Positions 1 to 11,800 of a stretch of 64,000 nt of DNA are shown here, piece after piece. Numbering within the stretch: the first letter of the stretch is position 1; the number at the start of each line of letters is the position of its first letter. Location: the NCBI GenBank assembly GCA_008921705.1, contig VFFE01008529.1:660866-724865 (forward strand). The letters are read 5' to 3'. The DNA comes from Burhinus oedicnemus. Taxonomy: Eukaryota > Chordata > Aves > Charadriiformes > Burhinidae. The position numbers and the translations under genes were made by a program. A model generated the notes under the pieces. The model was not told the DNA's origin, did no database searches, and saw only the letters and a list, made by a program, of their open reading frames with translations.

Positions 1-653
1 TCAGACAAGTACAGGGAGGTTATTTATTTGGACTTTCTCTTGTCCAAACCTTCTTCCCCCCTGCACACTCCCTTAGCTTTAATTATAGTTGTCTAAGGCT
101 CCCATTGTCTTAAGAATTTCCTTTTGAGAGCTTTAGAATACAAAACAGCCAACAGATTCAGTCTAACAAATTCTCTGAAAGCTTGGTGAGGCCTTGAAGT
201 TGTAATCTAGAAATCACAGAAGTGATTTCCCGTTCTCCTTCCAGACACATTTTCTTTTGCCTTAGAAGTATATCTGGCTGAAACAAATTTATAAAAAAGT
301 TACTGAAGGTTAAAGCAGGGAGTTTATGTAGAAATTAATTGCATCTTAGAAAAAGCATTTGCCTTTTCTATTTAAAAGTCAGCAAAAGTTGCCTGGAGGG
401 TGTGATACCAACACATAACTCCAAAACAAGTCTTAACAATTCAGCAGCTGTACGTTTGCAGACTTATGATGGAAGTCTTAGTGTTGCAACCAGACAAGAA
501 TCTACGAAGAACTGGAGAACATGACCATCGTGAGGAAGCATTACTGAGGTTGTCACAACAAAATGCAAGTTGCTTTTCCTACTCCAAGCAAAAAGTTTAC
601 AGCCAGTACATTTCCACACATCTTTAGAAAAATGGAACCGTACTCTTACTCAC

Positions 654-799
654 CATGTCCTTAATCTGGGACAATGTGATCTGAAGGGTGACATTCAGTA
701 CTTTATCTGTGTCTTCCACTGGTCTTAGAGCATTTGAGTAGTCTTCAAACAGTTCATTAAACAGCATGTGAGCATATTTTCCTTTGGCTGACTCCACAG
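654..799 (-). CDS. CHRNA9: CHRNA9 coding exon 2 (nicotinic receptor alpha-9 subunit, partial gene)
   Basis: This exon encodes the start of the extracellular ligand-binding domain of the alpha-9 nicotinic acetylcholine receptor subunit, which forms calcium-permeable cholinergic channels in the hair cells of the inner ear. Read on the minus strand it is 146 nt, the usual length of exon 2 in this family. It gives 2 nt of a split codon plus 48 codons, including the stretches KYAHMLFNELFEDYSNALRP and DKVLNVTLQITLSQIKDM, which I recognise from vertebrate CHRNA9. It is bounded by an AG acceptor at 800-801 and a GT donor at 652-653 (ATG|GTGAGT). The short exon 3 of the family is not visible in bases 1-650, so the rest of the gene lies beyond the left edge. 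CHRNA10 is the only close alternative; the residues and the RHOH neighbour favour CHRNA9. Confidence 0.93.
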
Positions 800-1994
800 C
801 TAGATAACACAGATTTGTTCAGTACAACAGATTAAGCGCTGAGCAGTATCAGAAGACAACCTCTTTCTACACCTTCAAGTAGTATTTGCTGTAGCTATTT
901 ATCATTCACATGCTGTAGAATATAATTTAGTGTGGAAACAGAAGTAAACCTGATGAAGCTATTTAAATAAGGACAGCATTCACCTGTAGTAAATGAATAG
1001 CTAAAGCTATAGCTTTTCACACCCACTGAAAAAGAAGAAAAAACCAAACACGTCTGCATCCAGAGATTCCTGCCTTTTTTGAAGGTAAATATAATTGTCT
1101 TTATTTTAGTGATCTTCTTCATAGGTACATAGATTATTGACTTAGTCACACATCTGCCATGCTAAAACTGGAAGCAAAGTCTGGGAGCAGGTTTGACTTC
1201 AGGCTAATGACTTGCGGTATCTCCCTAAATGTATCACTGATTCATGCTATTTTCAGAATTTACCCCTTCGTTTTTAACTACCACTTGGAAAAAGTCTGAC
1301 CTGCTTTTCTTCACAAACTGGCAACTGCATGATGTATGAACACATCCTTGGACTAACACCTTCCCCAAACCATGTATTTGGAGATGCTTCTTGCTTTCTA
1401 GACTTAGTCACTAAGGATAATCCACTGAAACTTTAGATTTTAACCAACGCTTTTGCTTTCCACACTGTTTTGTGCATCACAGTTTCTCTAGGCGATGTCT
1501 GTGTTACCTTTAGATAGATTCACACATTCCTGCAAGCGAAGGGCAAGGACAGTAAGTAACACTCACAAGACTTGTGCAAATGCCAGCTGGCACTATGTAG
1601 GAAGCAAGTGCTTTGGAGTACATCACTCCCGGGTGACTCAGTGACTTCCTGGACTAACTAGAGTTCAAAGCAAACCTTTCTGATTAAAAAGAAATCCTAA
1701 CAAATCAAAGCTTCATAAAGAGTATTTAAATTCTGTATGTATGTAATCATTCATTTTGTCTATGCATCAGTGAGACAAAACAAAACAAAACAGATAATAG
1801 AATCATAGAACCATAGAATCATAGAACCATAGAATCACCTAGGTTGGAAGGGACCTTTAAGATCATCGAGCCAACCATCTACCTAAGACTGAAAGACTTC
1901 AGAGCTCAACTGTGTAAGACACATCAGGACACCAGTTTCTGTCCAAGTAAAACAAACCTCAATGCAACATTTAGCTATCAAGCAGTATTCTCAC
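800..1994 (-). other. CHRNA9: CHRNA9 intron 1
   Basis: The intron between the two visible CHRNA9 exons has GT at 1994-1993 and AG at 801-800 on the minus strand. Apart from the CR1 remnant near 1797-1890 I see no coding or RNA feature in it. An open frame at 895-1149 inside it has no recognisable content. Confidence 0.8.
1797..1890 (-). mobile_element. CR1 retrotransposon 3' end
   Basis: The plus strand shows five tandem 8-bp units alternating atagaatc and atagaacc (1797-1836). They are followed by the CR1 signature ggttggaagggacctttaa and a decayed catcgagccaacc segment. This is the 3' end of a CR1 LINE lying on the minus strand, the same orientation as CHRNA9, inside intron 1. Sequence to about 1920 may be more decayed CR1, but I cannot support it. 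Confidence 0.85.
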
Positions 1995-2064
1995 CTTGAA
2001 GTATCACTCCTGTGAACAGCAACCACAGAGAGACGTAAAAGGAGGACCGGCTATTTCTCTTCAT
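1995..2064 (-). CDS. CHRNA9: CHRNA9 coding exon 1 (start codon and signal peptide)
   Basis: This 70-nt coding exon on the minus strand starts with ATG at 2064-2062 and gives 23 codons plus one base. The peptide has a basic start (MKRNSR) followed by a hydrophobic core (SLWLLFTGVIL), which is a signal peptide directing the receptor subunit to the secretory pathway. It ends at a good donor, CAAG|GTGAGA, with the GT at 1994-1993. Its phase 1 end joins exon 2 in frame to make an alanine codon (G+CT), so the mature protein begins near AVESAKGKY. The intron between (800-1994, 1195 nt) carries a CR1 tail. The exon is too short to show up as a long open frame and was found by following the splice phase upstream of exon 2. 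Confidence 0.88.
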
Positions 2065-3250
2065 TTCTGGACCTTAAATAAAACTTTTCACCCCAGGGCA
2101 CAAAAATGTTTATCAGTATCAACAGCTAACAAAAAAAAAAAATCAAGCTGCACAGCAACATAAAGATGCTGAGGCAGTGATGAGCTGCTAGAAGCAACTC
2201 AGTCCTCCCTCAGCAGCTGTCAGAGTCCTAGAGCAATGGATGGTCTTTGTCCCTGCCACCGCCTGGGGCTCTGATCAACCCTCCCTCTCTCTGTAACTTG
2301 AGAGCTGCCTGCTCTGAAGCTAATGCTGAGGGCGAAGACAAACAGATGGGATATCAGTAGGGAAATTTTATTCCATTGCATTTTTTACTACAAATGTAAG
2401 ATTTTGGCCAATTTATGAAGAGCCCTTTTATAGTTCTTTGGTGGGCCACGTTTTTATTGCCCCTGTGTTCAGCAATAGCTTGCTCAAGAACCAGTTCTGT
2501 GGAACTTGTGGATCCTCACAAAAAAGTGATTTGCCTCAGTACTTTAATTGGTATAGTCACACTGTACATCACACATCCAATAGATCACACAGCAGAAAAA
2601 AACCCTACCTACTCCCATGCTGACAAAACAATGTTTTCACCTACCAAAGTGATGCCACAAGGAAGAGATGCAGCTAAACCAAAGTTGGACAACACAGGCA
2701 ACATTTGCAGTAGTCCAATAGCACTGTGCAAACAAGAACTTCTACTGGAGCAGACAACTCTGAGACTAGTACTCAGCACAGTAAATCAGGAGCAAAACTG
2801 GACTTTGCAGATAAAATGCCATTTCCCAATACAGCACCATTTTTCCCAGGTGAACTTGGCAAGACTTTACAAAGAATTACAGAGTTACTGGACAGCTCTT
2901 GCATTTAGCCAGAGACTTGCAGGAGAGAAATATGAATATGAAACAATACCACACCTGGTCTCCCATCTACCCCGATGATCAGATCTTCATTAGTTCTGTC
3001 TATACCACTCATGTTGCCAAGTTAGTTTCCTAGTACTGCAGGCATTTTCTTACAAGTTTCTCACAGACAAGAGGAGATGACTTCCTCCTTTCCATAGTCC
3101 AATCCATCCTTCATGATATACTGCAGTCCATTTTACCATTCTTATAGAACAGGTAACAGAAGAGAGTCACTAAAATAGAAAGCTGAAAATATAGAATGAT
3201 CTATCAGCAAAAAGAATTGGTCCAGAATAGTTCTGATCCAGAGAAAATAT
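2065..3250. other. Upstream region of CHRNA9, no gene recognised
   Basis: This holds the 5' UTR and presumed promoter of CHRNA9, read leftwards. A CAGCTG E-box lies at 2214-2219; I see no convincing TATA box. An open frame on the plus strand (2415-2978, 187 codons) begins with a hydrophobic, signal-like stretch but resembles no family I know and has no supporting splice or promoter structure, so I do not call it a gene. Confidence 0.5.
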
Positions 3251-3251
3251 T

Positions 3252-3780
3252 ATAGAATCATAGAATGGTTTAGGTTGGAAGGGACCTTAAAGATTATCTA
3301 GTTCCAACCCCACTGCCATGGGCAAGGACACCTCCCACTAGACCTGGTTGCTTAAAGCCCCATCCAACCTGGCCTTGAACACTTCCAGGGATGGGGCCTC
3401 CACAACTTCCCTGGGCAACCTGCTCCAGTGTCTCATCAACCTCATACTGAAGAATTTCTTCCTATTATCTATTCTAAATCTACCCTTTTCCAGTTTGAAG
3501 CCATTACCCCTCATCCTATCACTACATGCCCTTGGAAAAAGTCCCTCTCCAGCTTTCCTGTAGGCACCCTTCAGATACTGGAAGGCTGCTATAAGGTCCC
3601 CCCAGAGCCTTCTCTTCTCCAGGCTGAACAACCCCAGCTCTCCCAGCCTGTTCTCATAGCAGAGGTGCTCTAACCCTCTGATCATCTTCGTGGCCCTCCT
3701 CTGGACTTTCTCCAACAGGTCCATGTCCTCCTTATGTTGGGGGCTCCAGAGCTGGACACAGTATTCCAGGTGAGGTCTTA
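3252..3780 (-). mobile_element. CR1 LINE fragment with the C-terminus of ORF2 (decayed)
   Basis: About 530 bp of a CR1 non-LTR retrotransposon lie on the minus strand. The plus strand begins with the CR1 tail (atagaatcatagaatgg) and ggttggaagggacctt. Read on the minus strand, 3724-3338 is an uninterrupted 128-codon frame matching the C-terminal end of CR1 ORF2, with recognisable pieces such as [36 protein letters not shown] and [19 protein letters not shown]. The element is 5'-truncated, as most CR1 copies are, so it lacks the reverse transcriptase core and cannot move. The relatively open frame suggests it is not among the oldest copies. Confidence 0.93.
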
Positions 3781-3783
3781 AAA

Positions 3784-3957
3784 TACAGAATCACAGAATG
3801 GTTTGAGTTGGAAGGGACCTTTGAAAGTCATCTAGTCCAACCCCCTGCCATGGGTAGGGATATCTTTCACTAGATGAGGTTGCTCAAAGCCCCATCCAAC
3901 TTGGCCTTGAAGACTTCCAATGATGGGGCATCCACCACTTCTCTGGGCATACTGTTG
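3784..3957 (-). mobile_element. Second CR1 3' end, directly adjacent
   Basis: A separate CR1 3' terminus starts with agaatcacagaatgg and gagttggaagggacc, runs through tagtccaaccccctgccatg, and ends near ctctgggcatact. It lies in the same orientation as the CR1 copy immediately to its left and abuts its 5' end, so two insertions sit in tandem or one is nested at the end of the other. It has more mismatches to the CR1 pattern than its neighbour. Confidence 0.88.
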
Positions 3958-6900
3958 CTTCACTCTTGTGTCATCTGTTGTCTTTAGGCTAGGAGGAAGC
4001 TGATCCCTCCATACACATAATTTCTATATAGTAGCACTCTTGGTACTCACTAGCTAATGTTTGTGCTTTTGTGGGGTCTATAAATCAATGACATTTATGG
4101 CCAGGTTTAATTGGTAAGCAATAAATAATTTCAGTCAAAGCACCTGTAATGAAATTAATCTCTGTCACTTCATTTGCTGAATTGTCAAAGGGGAAAAAAA
4201 AGTGGAAAACAGTTTAGAAGTCAAAAGGTCAGAGCAGCCCATAGGCAGTATGTAATAACCTGCTTTTTCTGTGGGAAGAAGGTATGTGCTGTTAGAGACA
4301 ACAAAAATCAGAGACAGGAGATGAAAGGTTTTTGGATACAGTCAGATCAGTGCGTTCTCAGGGGACACCTTTAGTCTACAGTACATTTGCCATTATGTCA
4401 GCAAGTAGCTACTGCTTCGCTTCTCTTACTGTAATTACAAGAGTGACCAGGGGCGCTGCTTTAAGTGTGCTGCTGTAAACACTACTGGAACCAAGACTAA
4501 GCTTGCTTTGCCACAGGCTTGAGACAATCTTGAATACATATCTGCCAAGTAGTGCAGACTGATGTACTTTAATTTGCATAAGGTCACATATATTAAAGAA
4601 CCCTGCATCTTTATTGTAATGATATCTTCTTGAAGGGAAACCACAGGTTCTCAAAAGACAAAAACAACAAGCATGCTTACATGTGTTGTTTATTCAATTT
4701 ATTCTTATACACACGTATATTCCATACATTATTCATTATAAACATGCAGAAGGATAGATCATAACTGAGGGGTTATGATCTATCATCTTTCCAATCATCA
4801 GATATACCAAATAGTTGCCACATATTGGACATACAGACAGGCAAACGTGAGCACACATATACAAGAACACACTTGTTATGTTTGAGATGCTGCATTGATT
4901 ACGCAGTGCTTTAAAAATAAAACTAAAATACACCCAAAAGCCTTTTCAATATTACAGATACAAGAAATTTAACAATCTTAGTATGCCAGACCATTTGGCT
5001 TCTCTATATTTGTTCACAAGAAATCTGATCTGTAATTTTAATCAAAATGTCCCAAATGTAGACATCTTGTGTGAAGAGTGAGTATTACCATTAGTCATTG
5101 TTCATTGATCTGAGAGATTCATCTACAAACCCATGCTTCCTTGGAATACAGTTTTAAATTGTGGCATAATCTATGGCAATACTGCTCCCAGATCAAACAT
5201 CCCATTTAACATTTGAATGGACCTCAAATTTATAGTTAAGCAGTTCTCTATTTTTACAGTAAGATGTTCTGCTATGAAGTCAGGAATTAATATAAAGTAC
5301 GAAGCTTCTTAAATTATCTTCGTAAGCTGAGTCACGGGTGTTTGGAAGTTAGAATCAAGCCATTAACCTCTCCCAGAACTAGGCTCGCTCCCAGGCAAAT
5401 TCAAAGTTATCCTGTTAAAATGCATCTGCCAGCAGATGGCCCTGTTAGCCAGCCTACCGCTCTACTCAGATATTCAAGACTATTTTTGTTTATCACACAG
5501 AAATCACATCGCATTTCAATATACTTCGATTAATTTCGCTGATTATTTGCCTTACATTTGATATAAGACAAGCTGAGACAACATGCTCTTCTAAAGAAAA
5601 AAGATAAGCAGAAGGAACAAAACCGCTTAGTGGCTGAATCCGGCTCTCGGCTCTGCCTACCATACGTGAGACCAGTCACGAGAGGGTTTCAGGGCAAGCA
5701 AATACATATCATTGTCAACAACTGAACGATATGAAACCATATTTAGAGCACAGGCTGCTTCTGCTGATGCAGAGAGCAGTTAAGGCCCATGGCACAATAT
5801 CCAAGCCTGCTTCCACATGCTTTATTCGAACATTTGACTTTGTGAGCGTGTGCATGGGCTATTAACGGAGCAGAACATTGTGTTCGTACTTACATTCAGT
5901 GGGACAAGAGTGTACCATTCATTGGTGCACCGAGCTTGTATGACACTCATGACACACGTAACTTTTTATGGTTCTAGACAAACGTACATGCTGTTATCAA
6001 GACAACATCAAAAAAAATCTGAATTCGGTATACTGCCATGTAAGGGAAGTTTAACTTTGCATGCACTTTAAGGACAGACTGAAGTGGAGATTAGAGGGAT
6101 CCAACTTTAGATATTTATCTTAGCCAAACTATAAGCAAAGCAGGAAAGAAGTTTAAAAATATTTAAAATTTTGTTCTTTCAATTAAACAAATCTTTCCTC
6201 TCCTGCCTAAAACAACAATTTGCTCCCAAGGCTGAGGTTTTGACATGTACATTTTCAGATTTTTTTTTTAATGGACTCTTACCTTTTTTTGCATCAAAAG
6301 CATTAAGAGTTTTTAAGCCTCCAACTGGAAAAGCTACAGATATTGTATTATCACAGGCCTCTAGGCCGTCTGTACCATTTATAATCCATCCCTTCATCAG
6401 AGAACAATAAAGAACAGATTGGTTTCTAAGCACAGTTTGTAAGAAGTGTCTCACAGTCTGCTTCTTCTTGCCTTCCTGCCAATTTTTCTCCCCAGAAGCT
6501 GTTGCACTCACATTCTTCGGAGCATTTGCTACAGAATATTATCTTGTGACGGGGTCAAGCAGCACACTAACTCTTCAGAGTCAGAATTCTCTCCTTAGAC
6601 TAACTGAAGCCTTAACAGCACGGGTAACAACAGCTCTTCTTGGCAATAGAATAGCCTCACTGTGCCTGCTCTGGAGAAGGAGGATCCAGCACTTCATTTA
6701 GATGCAGCATGTTTCTGTCCGCCTCATTTTTTCTCACCCACCTACTGCCTCCTCCTTCCTTCTCTCTAAAAATCTCCTACCACTTGAAACCAACATACTC
6801 ATTCATATTTTCTTCCACTCTGTTGTACACATGGAAGATAGGAAATACTTTAGGAAACGTTCACAATGTCAGGTCATGAGATAGTGTAGAATATTAGCCA

Positions 6901-8817
6901 CATTTTCCAGAGATGGGAAATCCTAATTTACATGTTACAGTTGTGAGTTTTTCTGAATATGAATTTTATTTGGATCCACTTAGTTAGACTGGCAGTTCTG
7001 CTGACCACCTCCCAGCACCAGAAGTAGAGAAACGTTTTGCCCCTAGAAGCCTTGTATAATTTAATGTGATATAAAACGCAGCATGTTCATCCTTTTTCAC
7101 CAGGATGTTTGCAAGCTGACTGGTATTTTGTCCATCCTTGAGTATCATTCAATATCTGGCAATACTAGCAAAGCTATTTTAGAATTTTAGCTATCACAAA
7201 GCTATTTTTTGTACAGCTCTTTCTCATCAGAATCATTTCCAGCTTTGTACCACGCCTCTGAATGGCTGATCACAGGATCTGTGCTCTACATAAAGACAAG
7301 CTCTGGGTCTAGACACTGTTCCAGATCACAGGTTTGCTCTGATGGGCAGCCTGATATTCCAAAACAAACTGGGTTGCAGAAATATTTCTACTCTGTTACA
7401 AGGATGTAGATAGACTCAAGCATCTTCTGCTGTGTGATCCCTCCTAAGCCATGGAAGATAGCACACTACCTCAGCTTTCAGAAGCAGAGAGAAGCCCTCC
7501 AGCTACCAGTACAGGCTGAAGACAACTCCAGATTCCCCAGAAAGAAATTCCTTCAGCTGGCATGCACATCACAAGAAACTGAGATTAAACTGCTATCTGA
7601 AGAAGCAAGACTGAAGGGCAACAGTTTAGATACTAACTCAAAACTAGTTTTACTCTCTCCAAAATTCAAAGTGGGGAGAACATCCCTTTAAAACAGTACT
7701 GAAATTCATCATGTTCACAAGGGTATCTGCATAGAGGGTCTAGCATCCCCTGAAAACATCTGCTTTCCTGATAAGGTCACATCCACCTTGCAACACAGAA
7801 AACAGTACATCTAAACCTCTGTGTCATTATCTGAGTTCCTCAGAGTTTAAGAGTTCCCTACAAAGAGCTAAGACTAATGCCGTGCACTAATACAGTGCAG
7901 CTGGCTGAAAAGGCAGGATGCCAAAAGATGATGAAGACAAGAAAAAAAAATGCAGACCATAACGTATCAACCTAAACTTTAACTGTGTTTTCAAGGAATT
8001 CACAGAACTCCAGTTGCAAGGTGACTGCTAAAACAGTATTAATACATGCTACTTGACCAGTGTTGTATAGTTTTACTTACATTGCAATGCAAATCTCTTG
8101 GAAAAAGACACTAAGCAAACATTTATATTGCAACATTTGGCATTATCTAATTGTTTCTGCTCCATCTAATCACACACATCAATCTACCCAGGGGATTTCT
8201 CCATGTTCCCAGAATTTACAGGAAGAAAACAAAAATACTACTTTACTCAGAATGCAAAATACCCACCTTGGCAAACCACTCCAAAAGCAAGGTTTTTCTA
8301 AACCAAATAAACTAATTTCCAAGCTTACAAACACTGCAGAGCTGCCCACTTTAAAAATATCAGAGCAACTCCATGGGGGAGGACAAAACTCTAAATTATC
8401 ACCACGTATTTATTCCTGAACAAACCTCCCCAAAGGATAAGGCGAGCAGCAGCTACTCAGAACGACTAGCAGCTACTGTTTTAGCTACTAAAACATCTTA
8501 TGGTACGTGGGTACCCACATTCTTTAGAATGTCCTAGCATGAAGATAGCTACATTATGCTATGGACTGAGCAAATAAATGTCCATGAGCAAAATACGGTA
8601 GTAAACCTGCAGTTTTATTCAAACTCTCCCAACTGTGCTCGTTCTGTCACAAAGACATATAGATCTTGGGGACAAAGCAGCACCATCTCAGCTGAAGACA
8701 GCATCCCTTGTCTTAAGCATCTCTGAGCACAGTGGCTGCAAATCAGTTAAGGGAGGCTGTATTCAGACCGTTGGTTTTCAGCTGCGAAATTCTAAGCAAT
8801 TGTCCAATGCCAAGATA
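3958..8817. other. Intergenic stretch, no gene recognised
   Basis: About 4.9 kb of AT-rich sequence without a frame, splice pattern or RNA gene I can support. The one striking structure is a perfect hairpin at 4753-4784, listed separately. The short open frames here have composition and content expected by chance. Confidence 0.6.
4753..4784. repeat. Perfect 13-bp inverted repeat (hairpin)
   Basis: The left arm gatagatcataac (4753-4765) and the right arm gttatgatctatc (4772-4784) are exact reverse complements, separated by the 6-nt loop tgaggg. Each arm includes a GATA core. No function is known to me. Confidence 0.8.
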
Positions 8818-8888
8818 TTGAATCATAGAATACCAGGTTGGAAGGGACCTCGGGGATCATCTGGTCCAGCTTTCTCGGCAAAAACACT
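8818..8888 (-). mobile_element. Short CR1 3' end fragment
   Basis: The plus strand reads aatcatagaataccaggttg then gaagggacctcggggatcat and ctggtccagc. This is a short CR1 3' terminus on the minus strand with only one tail unit left. The rest of the element is absent. Confidence 0.85.
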
Positions 8889-11800
8889 GTTCCTTCTTTT
8901 CAACCCACAACAAATGCATTGAAATGGAGGCTTAGTACTTCCAAGGTAAAAAAGTTCAAGTGTTAATATAGGGAGTCACTGCCAAGAAACATCCTTTTCT
9001 TTGGTTAACTGGGCTGAAAAAACTTATTTTGCCCATAAAGACAAAGGATTTGCTGTTTAGAAGTGTTAGCCTACAACACTGATCTGAATCTTACAGGCTG
9101 AGTAACTGCTATTTTTCAAGTTCTGTGGAAGGTGATATAGGGTATAAAAGCTGTTAAGGAGAAAAAAAAAAGTGTTCTAACATTAAAATGCTACTATAAC
9201 CACACATTATACCTGGTTGGTTTGTGTGTTTTGGAAAACATTTGCTGCTTGCCTGCCAAGAATTGACAGGGGGCTGTGAAGTATCTCTGCCAATTGCCCA
9301 GCTGCCTTTAGCTTAAGGAAGGGCATGAAGGGCATTTTTTTCTGAAACAGAACCAAGATGTTGGGGAAAAAGCAAGAGGCACAGCTTAGAGCTATAGCAG
9401 AGCTATGAGAAGACAGATTATCCTACAATCGCCCTGTGGTTATAGCTTTTGGGAAATGTATATAAAAGTGCAAAAGCCAGTTCCTCAAACTAATATAAAA
9501 GAGCTAGTATAAGAACATTGCTAGAACTTAGAACAATTTTAGCAACAAATTCCATATTAGCTTTACTCCTGGGCTTTAGCAAAAGCAGCATATTACATTG
9601 CCGTTTCAGAGAGCAGCTCCTAATCCAGTGGTATTAATGACTGAGGTATGGTCAGGTCTGGACTCTGATGGATAATTGATTTGTTCTTGGTGAGAAGCTA
9701 TACATAAGGAAAAAAGTGTGGGATTTGTGCTACATACCGTTCTCTAACTCTTTCCCTTCTGCCAGTACTTCAAGGCAATGTAAGTAGCAAATAAGACACT
9801 GGTATGGTTAAGCAACATGTTGCAGTGAATACACAGCCAGCCTCAGAGAATGAGATGGCAACACATTATGACATCTCATTGGAAGAGTTGATTCAATGAG
9901 TCAGCAGCAATTGGTGCATTCATCACTATACCAATGCTTCTGGCCAAAATTGCATCATAACACGTAAAACAGAACCTTCTTCACCTATCTTGATTGAAAA
10001 ACGCCAGTTTTCCTTTAGATATCTTAAAATAAATGTACTTTTAATGTCTATACAGCTTCCAAGTTTGCAACGTTAGCAATTACAAATCTCCTGAGGAGGT
10101 ATGACTTCAGAATATGAAATGAAACATCTTTAACAGAAAGCCAGAGTGGGGTAAAGAGTGCTGGCACGTTGTGCCCAGCATGCTGCTATTAGAGCTGCTG
10201 CAGAACATCAGTGTCCTCCATGCTATGGATCACTATGATCAAGTGTCTTCAATTTACAAGTCTACATAGCAACTAATGGACATACACATGTTAAAGTAAG
10301 TAGAAGGAAGAAGTCAAGGTGACAAAAAAGACTTCTAGGTACCCAAAAGGCACTTTGGGGATGTTTCAGGTAACAAATCAATGGAACTCCTCAATCTTTA
10401 AGGTCTCCTTTCGCTAGCTACTTCCCTTCCAGGTGCTGGTTGCAAACCAGAAACAAAAGTATGGGAGACGCAATTGCTTGCATTTGCAGATTGCCTCAAA
10501 AAGTCTCCTCAGGACTTTTTATAGCACAAATAATTCTCTATATAACCACTGAAAAGAAAACCCTAAAATTTTAGCTGTGTAAGGACATAAGCTTGATACT
10601 TGATTAATGAGTATTGCAGTAATTAATGGGTAACATTATTCCTGTTATTCTAAGGAATATGTATTTGATACAAGCATCACAATCAGAATCAAATCAAATG
10701 CAAACCAACCAGGTGTACAAAGAAAGTTTTGGTTTTTTTTAATAAAAAATTTACAACTAATCACTTCCCTTTTATTCTTGCAAATAGTCTAATTACTTAA
10801 ATTCAACAATTAGAAATTGTAGAAATTGTAAGAGTTCAGGCTTCCACATGAATATGATTCACCAGTATCTCCACATAATACAGTGAATTCCCACAGCAGA
10901 CACTGATCAGTAGTACAAGAGTAATTTAGCTCTTTCTAGTCAGCCTTTCACCTTTAACATGATAAAAATGTGTGAAATCATTAATCAACATTCTAAGAAA
11001 GAATTGTGAGTTGAAATGATTCCCCATATTGCTTCTCAAAGTAAATACCTTTCTTATATCCCCTTCTGCTTCTATTCAGGATATGTAGAACAGCTAAATG
11101 GAAAAACCTTGCAAATGCTAATTTGTTGTAGAGATAACCATTTCAGGATTCTGAGCTCATGATGTGAAATTCCTAACGTTCAGGAGAAAACGGGTCTCAT
11201 TTACTTACCAACTGTCTCAGTTTAATTTGTCACGTAAAAGGAGACCTATAGCTCCAACAAGTAATTATAGATCAAGCACTGCATATATAACCCTGTTATC
11301 TGAAAATATGCCAGCCTATCAAAGCAGAGCTTTTTTAGAAGCTAATTACCTCTGTGATGGCTGTTCCTTAAAAAACAAATTTCTCTTTTACTCAATGCTG
11401 GGATCAGAACTCAGTGAAGTTGATAATTATAGTTGATTCTTCGTTATCTCTCCAGCTACTTCCTAGATTGTACTTCCACTGAGGGGGGTACAAGATCAAA
11501 ATCTCTGGCTATAGCTACAGAATGTAGGTAGAAATAAGAACAAAGGTAATTTTCTCTTCTGTTTCATCTATCACACAGACACAGAAATTACAGGTAAGAC
11601 AGACATCCATTTTCTCAGTATTGTAGAGCGATCATCATGGCATTTATTTGCCAAATACCAGGTTCCCCAGAAGACGCATCTACCTCTCTCTAAGCTTTAA
11701 AAACAGCATATGTATTAAAGGTGCTAGCATTAATACAGCCATTCCTGTCTTACTAGAACATCCATTTACATTCTAAAATTATTTCCAAGGTTTTCCTGTC

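Noticed and set aside
1..650. CHRNA9 exon 3
   Set aside because: I looked on the minus strand for the short exon following exon 2 and found no matching frame with splice sites; it must lie beyond the left edge.
2415..2978. 187-codon plus-strand frame with a hydrophobic start, divergent from CHRNA9
   Set aside because: No family resemblance and no promoter or splice support; one frame of this length is expected by chance in 64 kb of six-frame reading.
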